A stretch of DNA of 64,000 nucleotides from JAXLXE01 sp046328115 (GTDB lineage Bacteria; Chloroflexota; UBA6077; JACCZL01). The position numbers and the translations under genes were made by a program. Within the stretch, counting starts at the first letter, position 1. The number at the start of each line of letters is the position of its first letter. The stretch covers positions 620,001 through 684,000 of the forward strand of contig JAXLXE010000004.1 of the NCBI GenBank assembly GCA_046328115.1. The letters are read 5' to 3'. This document shows, piece after piece, positions 49,972 to 58,867 of this stretch. The notes under the pieces were generated by a model. That model worked only from the letters and a program-made list of their open reading frames with translations. It did not search any database and was not told where the DNA came from.

Positions 49972-50772
49972 GTGCGTCATCGGGCTTTCTGGCGGGCAGC
50001 ACTCAGTCTCACCGCGGGTGTGGCTGCCCTCCTCTTGTCCGCCCCCGCGACGGCGAGCGTCGCTCCCGCAGAGCTTCCGTATCTGGCGCTGGGTGACTCG
50101 GTAGCTTCCGGCGCTGAGTTGGGTGACTCCGCCAGCTACCCACGAAAACTGGGTGTGCGCATGGCCAACGAGACCGGCCGCCCGGTCCGCTACTGGAACC
50201 GGGCGCGGCAGGGCGAGCAGAGCGCCGGTGTACTCGCTGCTCAATTGGATGGTGTGGAGGGGTTTCGCCCAACCGTGGTCACCCTGACCGTGGGAGCAAA
50301 CGATTTCCTGGTCCCTGCCCTGGAGTGTATCGCCGCGCGATTGGACAACGACCCCGCGAGCGCGTGTCAGATGCCCGATCCACGAACGACCATTCCGGAG
50401 GTAGAGCGCAACATCCGCGCGATCGTTGGCAAGATCCTGCGTGACACTGAGGCCACCGTGGCGGTTACAACCTATTACAACCCGTTCCCGAGAACGTCGC
50501 GATGCGCCCCGGCTCTGGTAGACCTCTCTATGCGGTACCTGAACGCCTCCATCGGGCGTGCAACGACCAGCCTGTCTGACGAGTTTCCCAATCGCGTGAT
50601 AGTTGTTGACCTCATGGAGACCTTCAAAGGCCACGAAGGACATGAGCCCACGGGCTGGTTCTTGCGCAACCCGGTGCGGCTTGGATGCACGGACATCCAC
50701 CCCAACGGTGCCGGCCACACCGCCATCGCTGAGACCATCTGGGCAGCGCTGGCCGGTAGAGGAGTCCAGTGA
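49972..50772 (+). CDS. Secreted SGNH/GDSL-type hydrolase
   Basis: A GTG start gives a 266-residue protein with a signal peptide (residues 1-28, ending A-T-A). SGNH blocks are in order: L-A-L-G-D-S-V (nucleophile S43), G in Q-G-E-Q-S-A-G, G-A-N-D and D-I-H-P-N-G-A-G-H with the catalytic Asp-His. Paired cysteines (for example C in A-L-E-C and S-A-C-Q) suggest extracytoplasmic disulfides. It should hydrolyse an ester, perhaps of lipids or acetylated glycans. Its stop overlaps the start of the subtilase gene (GTGA), so the two exoenzymes are co-expressed. Confidence 0.88.
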   Translation: MRHRAFWRAALSLTAGVAALLLSAPATASVAPAELPYLALGDSVASGAELGDSASYPRKLGVRMANETGRPVRYWNRARQGEQSAGVLAAQLDGVEGFRPTVVTLTVGANDFLVPALECIAARLDNDPASACQMPDPRTTIPEVERNIRAIVGKILRDTEATVAVTTYYNPFPRTSRCAPALVDLSMRYLNASIGRATTSLSDEFPNRVIVVDLMETFKGHEGHEPTGWFLRNPVRLGCTDIHPNGAGHTAIAETIWAALAGRGVQ

Positions 50773-52217
50773 AGTCTCGCCATAGCGCCTGGCGCCATCC
50801 CGCCGTGTTGGTCGCATTCGTGCTAGCGCTCGGCCTGGGAGCCGGTCAGCCCGTCTCAGCACTTGCCAACACCGCCGAGCACGCGGAACGTGACCAGCAG
50901 CGCGCACCGCGACGAGCATCATCAGGCGATCCGAGCAACCAGTCGCCTAGCGCGGCCGGTCAGACACCCAGCTTCCCCGTGGAGATCGCGCCAGACGGCC
51001 GAGAGATGCGGGCCGGCGGCCTCCTCGTCAAGTTCCGCGACACCGCCAGCAGTACCACGCGCGCCGCCAGCCACTCTCTGGCCGGCGCCAGGTCCGCCAC
51101 CCGGATTGGACCGACGCACCTCTACCAGGTCCAGGTGGACAGCGGCACCTCCAGCCAGGCACTGGGCACGTACCGATCCCAGTCCAACGTGGAATGGGCG
51201 CAGCCAGACTACGTGGTGCGCGCCTTTTTCTCACCCAACGACCCCTTCTACGCCGCCAACTCGCAATGGGGTCTCACCAAGGTCAACGCCGCCGGCGCGT
51301 GGGACACGACCCAGGGGGCCTACAGCACCAGGATCGCCATCCTGGACTGCGGCATCCTCTCAACTCACGCGGACATCGTGGGCAAGGTCGTCGCAACCGT
51401 TGACTACTCCGGCTCGCCCTACGGCGCCACGGACAAGTGCGGTCACGGCACCCACGTGGCCGGCATCGCGGCCGCCACGACAAACAACGGGGGCGGCGTG
51501 GCCGGCCTTGGCTTTACCGTGTCCCTCATGAACGGCAAGGTGCTGGATGACTCCGGCAGCGGCACCATCGCCACCGTGCTCAACGGGATCTACTGGGCGG
51601 CGGACAACGGGGCGCGCGTGATCAATATGAGCCTCGGAGGCGGCTCCGCCTGCTCCTCCGCGGAACAAGCGGCCGTGAACTATGCGTGGGCGCGCGGCGT
51701 GGTGATCGTCGCCGCGGCGGGGAATAGCGGCGCCAGTACGTCTTCCTCTCCGGCAAGCTGCACCCACGTCATCTCCGTGGCCGCCACGAACATCAGCGAT
51801 GCCAAGCCCTCCTGGTCTAACTACGGCACTAACGTGGACGTCGCCGCGCCCGGTGACGAGATCCTCTCCACTTACTTCAACGGCGGGTACACCACCATCT
51901 CAGGCACGTCCATGGCCTCGCCGTTCGTCGCTGGGCTGGCCGCGTTGCTGTGGTCCACGCCGTACGCCAGCAGCAACTTGTCCATTGAAAATCGTATTCT
52001 GCAGACCGCCGATCACATCACCGGGACCGGCGCGTATTGGACCTACGGCCGCATTAATGCGGCCGCCGCCGTTGCCTACGTGCCGCCCGCCATCGTACCG
52101 GCGCCCTCCGGGCGCGGCGGGGCGCCAAGCGGGTCCCCCTCTACCACGTCAAGCAGCCGCGCCGGCGCCTCGGCCAGCGGATCTCCTAGCTCACCCTCCC
52201 CGCCCAACCGCCGCTAG
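50769..52217 (+). CDS. Secreted subtilase (S8 peptidase)
   Basis: The 482-residue pre-pro-protein starts at a GTG overlapping the SGNH stop. It has a signal peptide to about residue 35, then a propeptide-like segment with L-L-V-K-F-R (I9-type, 85-145). The catalytic domain shows D193 (I-A-I-L-D-C-G-I), H226 (G-H-G-T-H-V-A-G-I), N319 (A-A-A-G-N-S) and S381 (G-T-S-M-A-S-P). The N-terminal W-G-L-T-K-V-N-A is typical of thermitase-like subtilases. A Ser/Gly/Pro-rich tail of about 45 residues follows. The stop shares CTAG with the convergent argH. Confidence 0.95.
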   Translation: MKSRHSAWRHPAVLVAFVLALGLGAGQPVSALANTAEHAERDQQRAPRRASSGDPSNQSPSAAGQTPSFPVEIAPDGREMRAGGLLVKFRDTASSTTRAASHSLAGARSATRIGPTHLYQVQVDSGTSSQALGTYRSQSNVEWAQPDYVVRAFFSPNDPFYAANSQWGLTKVNAAGAWDTTQGAYSTRIAILDCGILSTHADIVGKVVATVDYSGSPYGATDKCGHGTHVAGIAAATTNNGGGVAGLGFTVSLMNGKVLDDSGSGTIATVLNGIYWAADNGARVINMSLGGGSACSSAEQAAVNYAWARGVVIVAAAGNSGASTSSSPASCTHVISVAATNISDAKPSWSNYGTNVDVAAPGDEILSTYFNGGYTTISGTSMASPFVAGLAALLWSTPYASSNLSIENRILQTADHITGTGAYWTYGRINAAAAVAYVPPAIVPAPSGRGGAPSGSPSTTSSSRAGASASGSPSSPSPPNRR

Positions 52218-53662
52218 TCAGCTCGAGTGACGCTCTCAATGGTTGGTAACGCCGCGCGGGCGGTTGCCAGCTTTCGGTCTGCCAGCTTCTGACTCCGCTC
52301 CGCCACGCGGATTGCTCCCCGCACCTGGCGCGGCGCCGTCCCGCCAACGACGTCGCGCGCCTGGACCGACGTGCGCGGCGTAAGGGAGGGCATGCCGCCC
52401 GCCAGTAATGGTGAATACGTGGCAAGCTGGTCCACGGGAGCCCGGACGAAACCGGCGCCAAAATCCCGAACGAGTGAGGCCACGATCCCGTGCGCCTCAC
52501 GAAATGGCAATCCCTGCCGCGTCAGGTGATCAGCCAGATCCGTCGCCAGTAGTAGCGGATCGGACACGGCGGCTCGCAGCCCAGCGGGGTTCACCCTCAA
52601 TGTGCCCAGCATCTCCGCCGAAAGCTGCAGGCAGTCCAGGGAATCGTCCACCGCGCAGAAGTACTGGTCTTTGTCTTCCTGCATGTCTTTGTTGTAGGTC
52701 AATGGTAGACCTTTCAACATAACCAGCATGGACACAAGCGTGCCTATGCCGCGTCCCGCCTTCCCGCGCACCAGCTCCGCCACGTCTGAGTTCTTCTTCT
52801 GCGGCATGATGCTGCTGCCGGTGGAGTAGGCGTCATCCATGATCAGGAAGGCAAACTCCGCGCTGGTCCACAGCACCAGCTCCTCCGCCAGCCGCGACAG
52901 GTGCACTGCGATCAAGGCCAGCGCGGACAGGTGCTCCACCACAAAGTCTCGATCGCTCACGGCATCCAGACTGTTCGCGGAGAAGCCGCCAAATCCCAGC
53001 AGCCGTGCCGTGTAGGCGCGGTCCAGCGGATACGGCGACCCGGCCAAGGCTCCTGCCCCCAGCACCATCACGTTCGTGCGGCGAAGACAGTCCTCCAGTC
53101 GCGAGATGTCCCGCGAGAACATCTCCCAATACGCCATCCAGTGGTGCGCCAGCACCACCGGCTGCCCCCGCTGCACATGCGTGTAGCCCGGAAGCACGTG
53201 GCCAATATCCGTGCGGGCCCGCGTCAGCAGCGCTTCCTGCACAGCCAGCAGCCCGGCAATCCCGCTGCAGATCGCCTGGCGGGTCCACATCCGCAGATCG
53301 TTCGCCACCTGGTCGTTGCGCGACCGCGCCGTGTGCAGGCGGCCCGCCGGCTCACCGATCAACTCGTGGAGCCGTGCCTCCACATACGTGTGGATATCCT
53401 CGTCCCCAGACGCGGGATCCGGCCCGCCGCTGGCCTCGAGCTGACCATGGAGACGCACGAGGCCATCAACGATGCGCGCTGCTTCCTGAGACGGAATGAT
53501 GCCCTGCTTCCCAAGCATTCGCGCGTGCGCCACACTGCCAATGACGTCCTCCGACCAGAATCGGCGGTCGATGGGCAATGAGTCGTTGAAGCGCTTAACA
53601 CTGTCCGCCGCGTCTGACGTGAAGCGACTTGCGTACAGGCGCCCGGTTGAGGCCTCAGCCAT
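52214..53662 (-). CDS. argH: Argininosuccinate lyase
   Basis: The 482-residue enzyme cleaves argininosuccinate to arginine and fumarate, the last step of arginine synthesis. It has the fumarase/ASL superfamily signature G-S-S-I-M-P-Q-K-K-N-S-D, the early S-R-N-D-Q-V region, H-T-A-R-S-R-N-D and G-Y-T-H-V-Q-R-G-Q-P. The N-terminal R-F-T-S-D-A-A-D-S-V-K-R-F-N is slightly divergent from the usual G-R-F motif. The ATG shares a base with the argG stop (TGATG), so both are translated together. Confidence 0.96.
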   Translation of the reverse strand: MAEASTGRLYASRFTSDAADSVKRFNDSLPIDRRFWSEDVIGSVAHARMLGKQGIIPSQEAARIVDGLVRLHGQLEASGGPDPASGDEDIHTYVEARLHELIGEPAGRLHTARSRNDQVANDLRMWTRQAICSGIAGLLAVQEALLTRARTDIGHVLPGYTHVQRGQPVVLAHHWMAYWEMFSRDISRLEDCLRRTNVMVLGAGALAGSPYPLDRAYTARLLGFGGFSANSLDAVSDRDFVVEHLSALALIAVHLSRLAEELVLWTSAEFAFLIMDDAYSTGSSIMPQKKNSDVAELVRGKAGRGIGTLVSMLVMLKGLPLTYNKDMQEDKDQYFCAVDDSLDCLQLSAEMLGTLRVNPAGLRAAVSDPLLLATDLADHLTRQGLPFREAHGIVASLVRDFGAGFVRAPVDQLATYSPLLAGGMPSLTPRTSVQARDVVGGTAPRQVRGAIRVAERSQKLADRKLATARAALPTIESVTRAD

Positions 53663-54903
53663 CAGTTTTCGCCGGCGTCAGGAGCACCAAGGCGCAGGAA
53701 GTCCGTCCGCCCGGGCAAGAGCTGCAGCTCCGCCTGGTTCCGCAGCGGCAGGCCCCACAGGTTGATGAAGCCCACCGCCGCGTTGTGATCAAACGTGTCG
53801 CCTGAGCCGTAGGTGGCCAGCGACGGGTTGTAGAGCGACCGCTCCGCCCGTCGGCCCACCACCGCCGCCGTACCCTTGAACAGGCGCACTCGGATATTGC
53901 CCGTCACGTACCGCTGAGACGATGCCACGTAGCTCGCCAAATCCTGATGGTGAGCGGAGAACCAGAGCCCGTTGTAGATCATGTCCGCCATGTCCCGCGA
54001 CACGATCTGCTTGAAACGCATCTGGTCTTTGGTCAGCGTCATCTTCTCCAGCTCGGCATGCGCGGCGTGCAGCACCACCGCCGCCGGGCACTCATACACT
54101 TCCCGGGACTTGATGCCCACCAGTCGATTCTCAATGTGGTCAATCCGACCTACAGCGTGGGCACCGGCGATCTCATTCAGCTTCGCGACCAGCGCAACAC
54201 CCTCAAGCGGCTCACCATTCAGCGCCGTGGGGATGCCCTGGTCAAACGCGATGTCCACTTCGCGCCACTCATCTGGCGCCTTCCGCGGATCGGTCGTCCA
54301 GGTGTAGGCGTCGTCCGGGGGGGCAGTCCACGGATCCTCCAGTATGCCAGCCTCCACACTGCGACCCCACAGATTCTCGTCCACGCTGTAAGGGCTGGCG
54401 GCCGTCACCGGGACCGGGATGTCGTGCTGCTCGGCATACGCGATCTCCTCATCGCGGGTCATCCGCCACTCTCGCACGGGCGCGATGATCCGCATCTCCG
54501 GCGCCAGTGTCCCAATGGACACGTCAAATCGCACCTGGTCATTGCCCTTGCCAGTGCAGCCGTGAGCAATCGCCACGGCGCCCTCCTGCTTGGCGTAGTC
54601 CACTAGCAGCTTGGCGATCAGTGGCCGTGCCAGGGCGGTGGCCAGCGGGTAGCGCTCTTCGTAGATCGCGCCGGCCTGGAGCGATGGAAACGCGAAGTAG
54701 CGGATGAAGTCGTCCTTCGCGTCGTGGACGAACGCCTTGATGGCCCCCGTCCGGAGCGCCTTCTCCTGGATGGCGGTGAACTCGCGCTCGTTCCCTACGT
54801 CGATGGTGACAGTGATGACGTCGAGGTTGTACTTCTCGTTGATCCAGCGGATGGCTACTGACGTGTCGAGGCCGCCGGAATACGCGAGGACGACTTTATC
54901 CAT
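53662..54903 (-). CDS. argG: Argininosuccinate synthase
   Basis: The 413-residue enzyme joins citrulline and aspartate with ATP. The ATP pyrophosphatase P-loop A-Y-S-G-G-L-D-T-S-V lies at residues 7-16, then H-G-C-T-G-K-G-N-D-Q-V-R-F and S-P-Y-S-V-D-E-N-L-W-G-R-S-V-E-A-G-I-L as two further signature blocks. It is the first gene of argGH. A perfect stem-loop lies 35 bases before the start and may shield it from upstream transcription or act in attenuation. No other arginine genes are in the window. Confidence 0.97.
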   Translation of the reverse strand: MDKVVLAYSGGLDTSVAIRWINEKYNLDVITVTIDVGNEREFTAIQEKALRTGAIKAFVHDAKDDFIRYFAFPSLQAGAIYEERYPLATALARPLIAKLLVDYAKQEGAVAIAHGCTGKGNDQVRFDVSIGTLAPEMRIIAPVREWRMTRDEEIAYAEQHDIPVPVTAASPYSVDENLWGRSVEAGILEDPWTAPPDDAYTWTTDPRKAPDEWREVDIAFDQGIPTALNGEPLEGVALVAKLNEIAGAHAVGRIDHIENRLVGIKSREVYECPAAVVLHAAHAELEKMTLTKDQMRFKQIVSRDMADMIYNGLWFSAHHQDLASYVASSQRYVTGNIRVRLFKGTAAVVGRRAERSLYNPSLATYGSGDTFDHNAAVGFINLWGLPLRNQAELQLLPGRTDFLRLGAPDAGEN

Positions 54904-54937
54904 AGGGCATCTCCCAGGCGGGAAGGATGCCGCACGG

Positions 54938-54965
54938 CGCCGCGCCGCATCAACGCGGCGCGGCG
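54938..54965 (-). terminator. GC-rich hairpin between a secreted-protein gene and argG
   Basis: CGCCGCGCCGC and GCGGCGCGGCG pair perfectly over 11 bp with the loop ATCAAC. It lies between the minus-strand gene ending at 55006 and argG. A T tract is lacking, so it may be a factor-dependent terminator or an RNA-stabilising element. Confidence 0.55.
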
Positions 54966-55005
54966 AGCTCAGCTATGGATGGACGATGGGCGAACGGCCC
55001 GATCC

Positions 55006-55734
55006 CTACAGGCGCCCCGCGTACTTGAGCAGGAACCAGTTGACCAGGCCGTTCTCGCTCTTGTCCTTATCTTCCGTGAACAGGTCCTCACGGCCGAATA
55101 GGTACAGGATGGCGAAGTTCTGGCCCTTCTGGACGCCGATCCGGTAATGCCGCCAAGTGGTGTTGCTGGAGTAGTAGCCACTGATGCTGAAGGTCTGGTC
55201 CGCGGCATTCGCCAGCTTCTTGAACTTCTCGTTCGGCCCAGACACATTCTCCTTGCGCTCAGGCCAGTTCTTGACCTCAGACTGCGTCTTGAAGAGCGCC
55301 TTTGCCGCCTCAACGTCCTTGCACACCCAGGCCTTGGTATCGATCACATTCGGTCCCAGCTTGCTGGAGCTGAGTCCCCGGTCCCGCTCGAACCGCGTGC
55401 GAGCCCATCGCCCGCACTGGTCCGAGCCTTCCTCGGTAATCACCGTATAGGCCTCTTTGCCCGCGTCCTCGATGTTGAACACGATGTTCCAGGGATCGTT
55501 GGCGCGGGCGGCCGGAGCCGGCTGCTCGGACGGGGGGTTCTCCGCCGCCGGCGGCTGCTCCGGGGGGGGCGGCGGTGCGCACTCAGGGAGCGCCGTATTC
55601 TCTGGGTCCTCGCAGTTGATCTCATCCGCCGCGACCGTCCACGCCCCCGTACTGGGAAGCAGGAGTACGCTCGAGGTGAAAAGGGAGGCCGCGAGTGCCA
55701 GGCGCCCAACGGCGACTGCCTTGGCAAGTTTCAT
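55006..55734 (-). CDS. Secreted protein of unknown function
   Basis: The ATG at 55734 gives 242 residues with a signal peptide (A-V-G-R-L-A-L-A-A-S-L-F-T-S-S-V-L-L-L-P). A Pro-rich spacer (P-P-P-P-P-E-Q-P-P) spans about residues 45-75, and a mature domain of about 165 residues follows with two cysteines (Q-C-G-R-W-A, W-V-C-K-D). Aromatic and charged residues alternate (I-S-G-Y-Y-S-S-N-T-T-W-R-H-Y-R-I-G), suggesting a ligand-binding beta domain. No known family is recognised. An upstream in-frame ATG at 55788 would spoil the signal peptide. Confidence 0.72.
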   Translation of the reverse strand: MKLAKAVAVGRLALAASLFTSSVLLLPSTGAWTVAADEINCEDPENTALPECAPPPPPEQPPAAENPPSEQPAPAARANDPWNIVFNIEDAGKEAYTVITEEGSDQCGRWARTRFERDRGLSSSKLGPNVIDTKAWVCKDVEAAKALFKTQSEVKNWPERKENVSGPNEKFKKLANAADQTFSISGYYSSNTTWRHYRIGVQKGQNFAILYLFGREDLFTEDKDKSENGLVNWFLLKYAGRL

Positions 55735-55954
55735 CTCAAGTCCTTCCCCGCGCGCTGCCAGCAATCTCGACGCAGGATGACGGGACATGTGCGGGCAGCG
55801 GAAGGTGATACGTCAACTGAAACGACTCAATCCTGTTACGGTCGCGAGTGCGCTCTGTTATTGGGACAGATGACCCGCTACGCGCGCAAGGCCCAGCCGG
55901 TACTATGAGGGCGCATCCCATGCCGCATTCAAGGGTTTTTCGAGGAGACATCCC

Positions 55955-56482
55955 GTGAGGGTCGCAAGGGCGCTAGCGCTGCTGGCCGTAATCGTTCTAC
56001 TCGCCCAGGCAAGCGCAGCCACCAACCCCATCAAACTGGCACTCGCCGCCCCGGCCGCCGTCGAGATCGACGACATTGCCATTTCGCTGGGAGTCGATGA
56101 CGAGGGGCGCCCCCAGGGTGAGCGAGTCGTATTCCGCTCCGGTACGGATCAGGTGTGGATCTCCTTCACGTTCGTAGAGCATCGGGAGGGGCAACCGCTC
56201 AGCTTCGTACTCCAGGCCAACGGAGAAGACTATCTAGATGGCACGCTGAGCTGCTGCGCCCAGCGCCGTGGCCGATTCGCGTTCGCCGTCAGCGGCCGCA
56301 ATGGCAACTCGCTCCCCGGCGCCGGCTACCGCGTGTACATCTACTCGCGGGACCGGGAGCTCGCTCAGACCGCCTTCGCGGTGGAGGGCACCGGCGGATT
56401 CGACAACGAGAACGGCAACGGGAACGACGACAACAGCAACGACAACGGTGATGACAACGGGAATGGGAACGACAACGGCTAG
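55955..56482 (+). CDS. Secreted protein with Asn/Asp/Gly-rich C-terminal tail
   Basis: A GTG start gives 175 residues. A signal peptide (A-L-A-L-L-A-V-I-V-L-L-A-Q-A-S-A) precedes a beta-rich domain of about 110 residues with an internal C-C pair. The last 28 residues are made almost only of N, D and G (N-G-N-G-N-D-D-N-S-N-D-N-G-D-D), as in calcium-binding or spacer tails of bacterial surface proteins. The stop overlaps the convergent GH84 gene as CTAG. Function unknown. Confidence 0.7.
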   Translation: MRVARALALLAVIVLLAQASAATNPIKLALAAPAAVEIDDIAISLGVDDEGRPQGERVVFRSGTDQVWISFTFVEHREGQPLSFVLQANGEDYLDGTLSCCAQRRGRFAFAVSGRNGNSLPGAGYRVYIYSRDRELAQTAFAVEGTGGFDNENGNGNDDNSNDNGDDNGNGNDNG

Positions 56483-57810
56483 CGCATTCCCGAAAGAACC
56501 GCCTGCGCATCTGCTGCCTGCTCTTCTGGAGTAGTTGCGAGCAGCCGTTCAAATCGCTCTCGTAGCAGGTCATCACCTGGAGCGCATCGGATTTTCAGGG
56601 CCCTGGCCAGCAGACCCAGCCGCCTGACACCCCGCCCCAGGTCACGCACCACGGCGTTGGCCCCAAGCGCCGCCGTCAGCTCAGAGTGCAGCGACCGCGT
56701 CTCAGCATGCAACGCGGTCGTGGTTTCCCTCAGGCTCAACGCCGCATCCTCCCCGCCATCCGCCAGCACCCGCGGCAGCGTCCGCGGATCCGGATAGCGG
56801 AGCCACGCCCGCATGAATCGCAGCAGCAAATCCGCCGCGCCCGTTCCGACCAGTTGGAGGGCCGCGCGCTCCAAGGCCGACTCGTGGTTGTAGCCGGCCG
56901 GGTCCCGCAGATACGCGCCAAGGGCAAACGCGTCCATACGCGCCAGCGACTGCTGACGCATCACGTTCACCAGCAGTCCCCGGCACGCACCACCCAGGGA
57001 TGCCGGCGGCGGACGGTCAGGCGGAAGCTGAGGCAGAAAACGGAACGAGTCATTCGACGAGTAGTTCAGCCAGACCACCGGCGTACGACCGAGCAACGCC
57101 GTGGCCTCGATCGCATCAGGGGCGCTGATATCGTGCTGGCGAACAACTCGTCCAGTCCAGAACAGGTCAACCTCTAGCGGCAGGCCGGCTGCGAGCGCCG
57201 CGGCGTACTCCGGGTGCGCGACGATGCCATCCGTCCAGTAGTACGTGGGCACCAGCAGCAGCCTCACCTGCGCCGACAGCCGCGTCAGCCGATCCCGTAG
57301 CCGCTGCACCAGCCAGAGCTGAGCCTCCGCCAGGCCGTCGAACCCCAGCGGCACGGCCTCGGGGTCGATATCGTCCAGACAGAGCGCGACTGAAGTGACA
57401 CCCCACCGACAGGCCTGGGCGATCTTGGCCGCCAGCAGGTCAACATCTTCCGCCACGCCGTAGCGCAATCCCGGATCGGCCGGCGCCAGCCCCGGGCGCC
57501 GCAAGCGCCAGTAGTGGGCAAACCAGTCCCGCCGCGCGGTGGGGTGGAGCGTCAGCCCCGCGCTCCTTGGATCCCACCCGTGCGCGCCGATGAACGGGTG
57601 GATAGCCAGGCACAAGTCCACGCCCCGCGCACGGGATGCCGCCGCCAGCGCGCGCAGGTGCCGCCGATCACTCGCCTTGAATGGCCCGCGCCAGTGGAGC
57701 GCTGTTCGCGGACTGAAGGTGTAGCACAGCATCAAGAAGTTGAAGCCGTGATCCGCCAAAAGGTCGGGCCAGCCGTGGTAGTCGTGCGGCGACCACCACA
57801 GCCCCTTCAA
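56479..57810 (-). CDS. GH84-like beta-N-acetylglucosaminidase domain protein
   Basis: The 443-residue protein resembles the catalytic TIM barrel of GH84 (NagJ/O-GlcNAcase/hyaluronidase type). The adjacent acids D146-D147 in A-L-C-L-D-D-I-D match the paired catalytic aspartates. P-T-Y-Y-W-T-D-G, W-T-G-R-V-V and V-W-L-N-Y-S-S-N-D match the later GH84 motifs (normally W-D-N-Y-P-V-N-D). No signal peptide is visible, so it may act in the cytoplasm or be exported otherwise. The C-terminal 130 residues are helical. It would remove terminal N-acetylglucosamine-type sugars. Confidence 0.75.
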   Translation of the reverse strand: MKGLWWSPHDYHGWPDLLADHGFNFLMLCYTFSPRTALHWRGPFKASDRRHLRALAAASRARGVDLCLAIHPFIGAHGWDPRSAGLTLHPTARRDWFAHYWRLRRPGLAPADPGLRYGVAEDVDLLAAKIAQACRWGVTSVALCLDDIDPEAVPLGFDGLAEAQLWLVQRLRDRLTRLSAQVRLLLVPTYYWTDGIVAHPEYAAALAAGLPLEVDLFWTGRVVRQHDISAPDAIEATALLGRTPVVWLNYSSNDSFRFLPQLPPDRPPPASLGGACRGLLVNVMRQQSLARMDAFALGAYLRDPAGYNHESALERAALQLVGTGAADLLLRFMRAWLRYPDPRTLPRVLADGGEDAALSLRETTTALHAETRSLHSELTAALGANAVVRDLGRGVRRLGLLARALKIRCAPGDDLLRERFERLLATTPEEQAADAQAVLSGMR

Positions 57811-57897
57811 CCCGCGAAGCTCGAAAGCAGCGCGCGATGTCCCGTCCAGCGTGCCGTTCCCAGTGTGCTATTCATAGGTACGCGGGCGATCGCTCGC

Positions 57898-58737
57898 TTA
57901 CGTACCTGGCTTCCACTTGTAGATCCGGGTCAGCGAGCCGCCCATCAAGGTCACGCGGTCGCTATCCGACAGTCGGTCGGTTACGCGGAACGCCTCCACC
58001 CCCTGCTCATAGGTCAGCAGATCCACCGCTCGGGTCCAGTCCGTGCCCCAGATGCACCGGTCCAGGCCAAACGCATCGATGATGCGTCCCACGGGCTCCC
58101 AGATGTCCTGGTACGGGAACGGCTGGTGAGACAGCGTGCAGGCGCCGCTGATTTTGATGGCCACGTTGGGCCGGGCCGCCAGAGCCAGGACCGCCGGTAG
58201 TTCTTCAAACGGACGCGGCGGTGGTGGCGGCGCGAATGGCTGCTGCAGCCCCAGATGATCGATGACGAGCTGCGTGTCAAAATTGCGGGCGGCAAGCTGG
58301 CTGGCCAGGTCCACCCTTCCCCAGGCGAGCAGATTGACCGGCAGCGAGTGGCGCGCGGCGGCCTGAAGCACCCGGTTAAGGCCCGGATCGGCGGGATCCG
58401 AGGCCCCTTCACGATTGAGCATGATGCGAATGCCCACCGTACCCGGGGTCGCGGCCCAGTCCGCCACCGTCTCCGCCACAGCCGGGTCGGACGGATCCAC
58501 GGGCTTCACCAGCGCAAAACGAGTTGGATGCGCGGCGCGCACCCGGAGCGCATAGCTGGCATCGTAGCGGTAGAGCGAAAACGGAGAGACCAGGATCGCG
58601 CCGTCAACGCCAACCGCATCCATGGCTGCAACCATCTGATCGCCGCTGACCTCCGGTGGGCCCGCGAGGTGGCCGGCCCAGGGTCGGCCCGGGTGATTGC
58701 GCTCGTATGCGTGAACCTGTGCATCGATCGTCAGCAT
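57898..58737 (-). CDS. Amidohydrolase-2 family metal-dependent hydrolase
   Basis: The 279-residue protein is an amidohydrolase-related TIM barrel: I-D-A-Q-V-H-A-Y at the N-terminus (with Q in place of the first His of the usual H-x-H), M-D-A-V-G-V-D-G-A-I-L-V, V-I-D-H-L-G near residue 165 and W-G-T-D-W-T-R near 233. Members hydrolyse lactones or decarboxylate small acids. The changed N-terminal motif suggests a one-metal or metal-poor site. It is co-directional with the SDR gene upstream (130 bases away). Confidence 0.83.
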   Translation of the reverse strand: MLTIDAQVHAYERNHPGRPWAGHLAGPPEVSGDQMVAAMDAVGVDGAILVSPFSLYRYDASYALRVRAAHPTRFALVKPVDPSDPAVAETVADWAATPGTVGIRIMLNREGASDPADPGLNRVLQAAARHSLPVNLLAWGRVDLASQLAARNFDTQLVIDHLGLQQPFAPPPPPRPFEELPAVLALAARPNVAIKISGACTLSHQPFPYQDIWEPVGRIIDAFGLDRCIWGTDWTRAVDLLTYEQGVEAFRVTDRLSDSDRVTLMGGSLTRIYKWKPGT

Positions 58738-58867
58738 GAGGGTCGCACTCCTTATCTTGGCGCTCTGCCCACTAGCGCTTCATCGCCGATGGAGATGCCC
58801 GGGTAGGTCGCCGGATTGTCAGCCCGACTCCGCGCGACCTGCAAGACGGGCGTAAGCGCGGTGCGCA

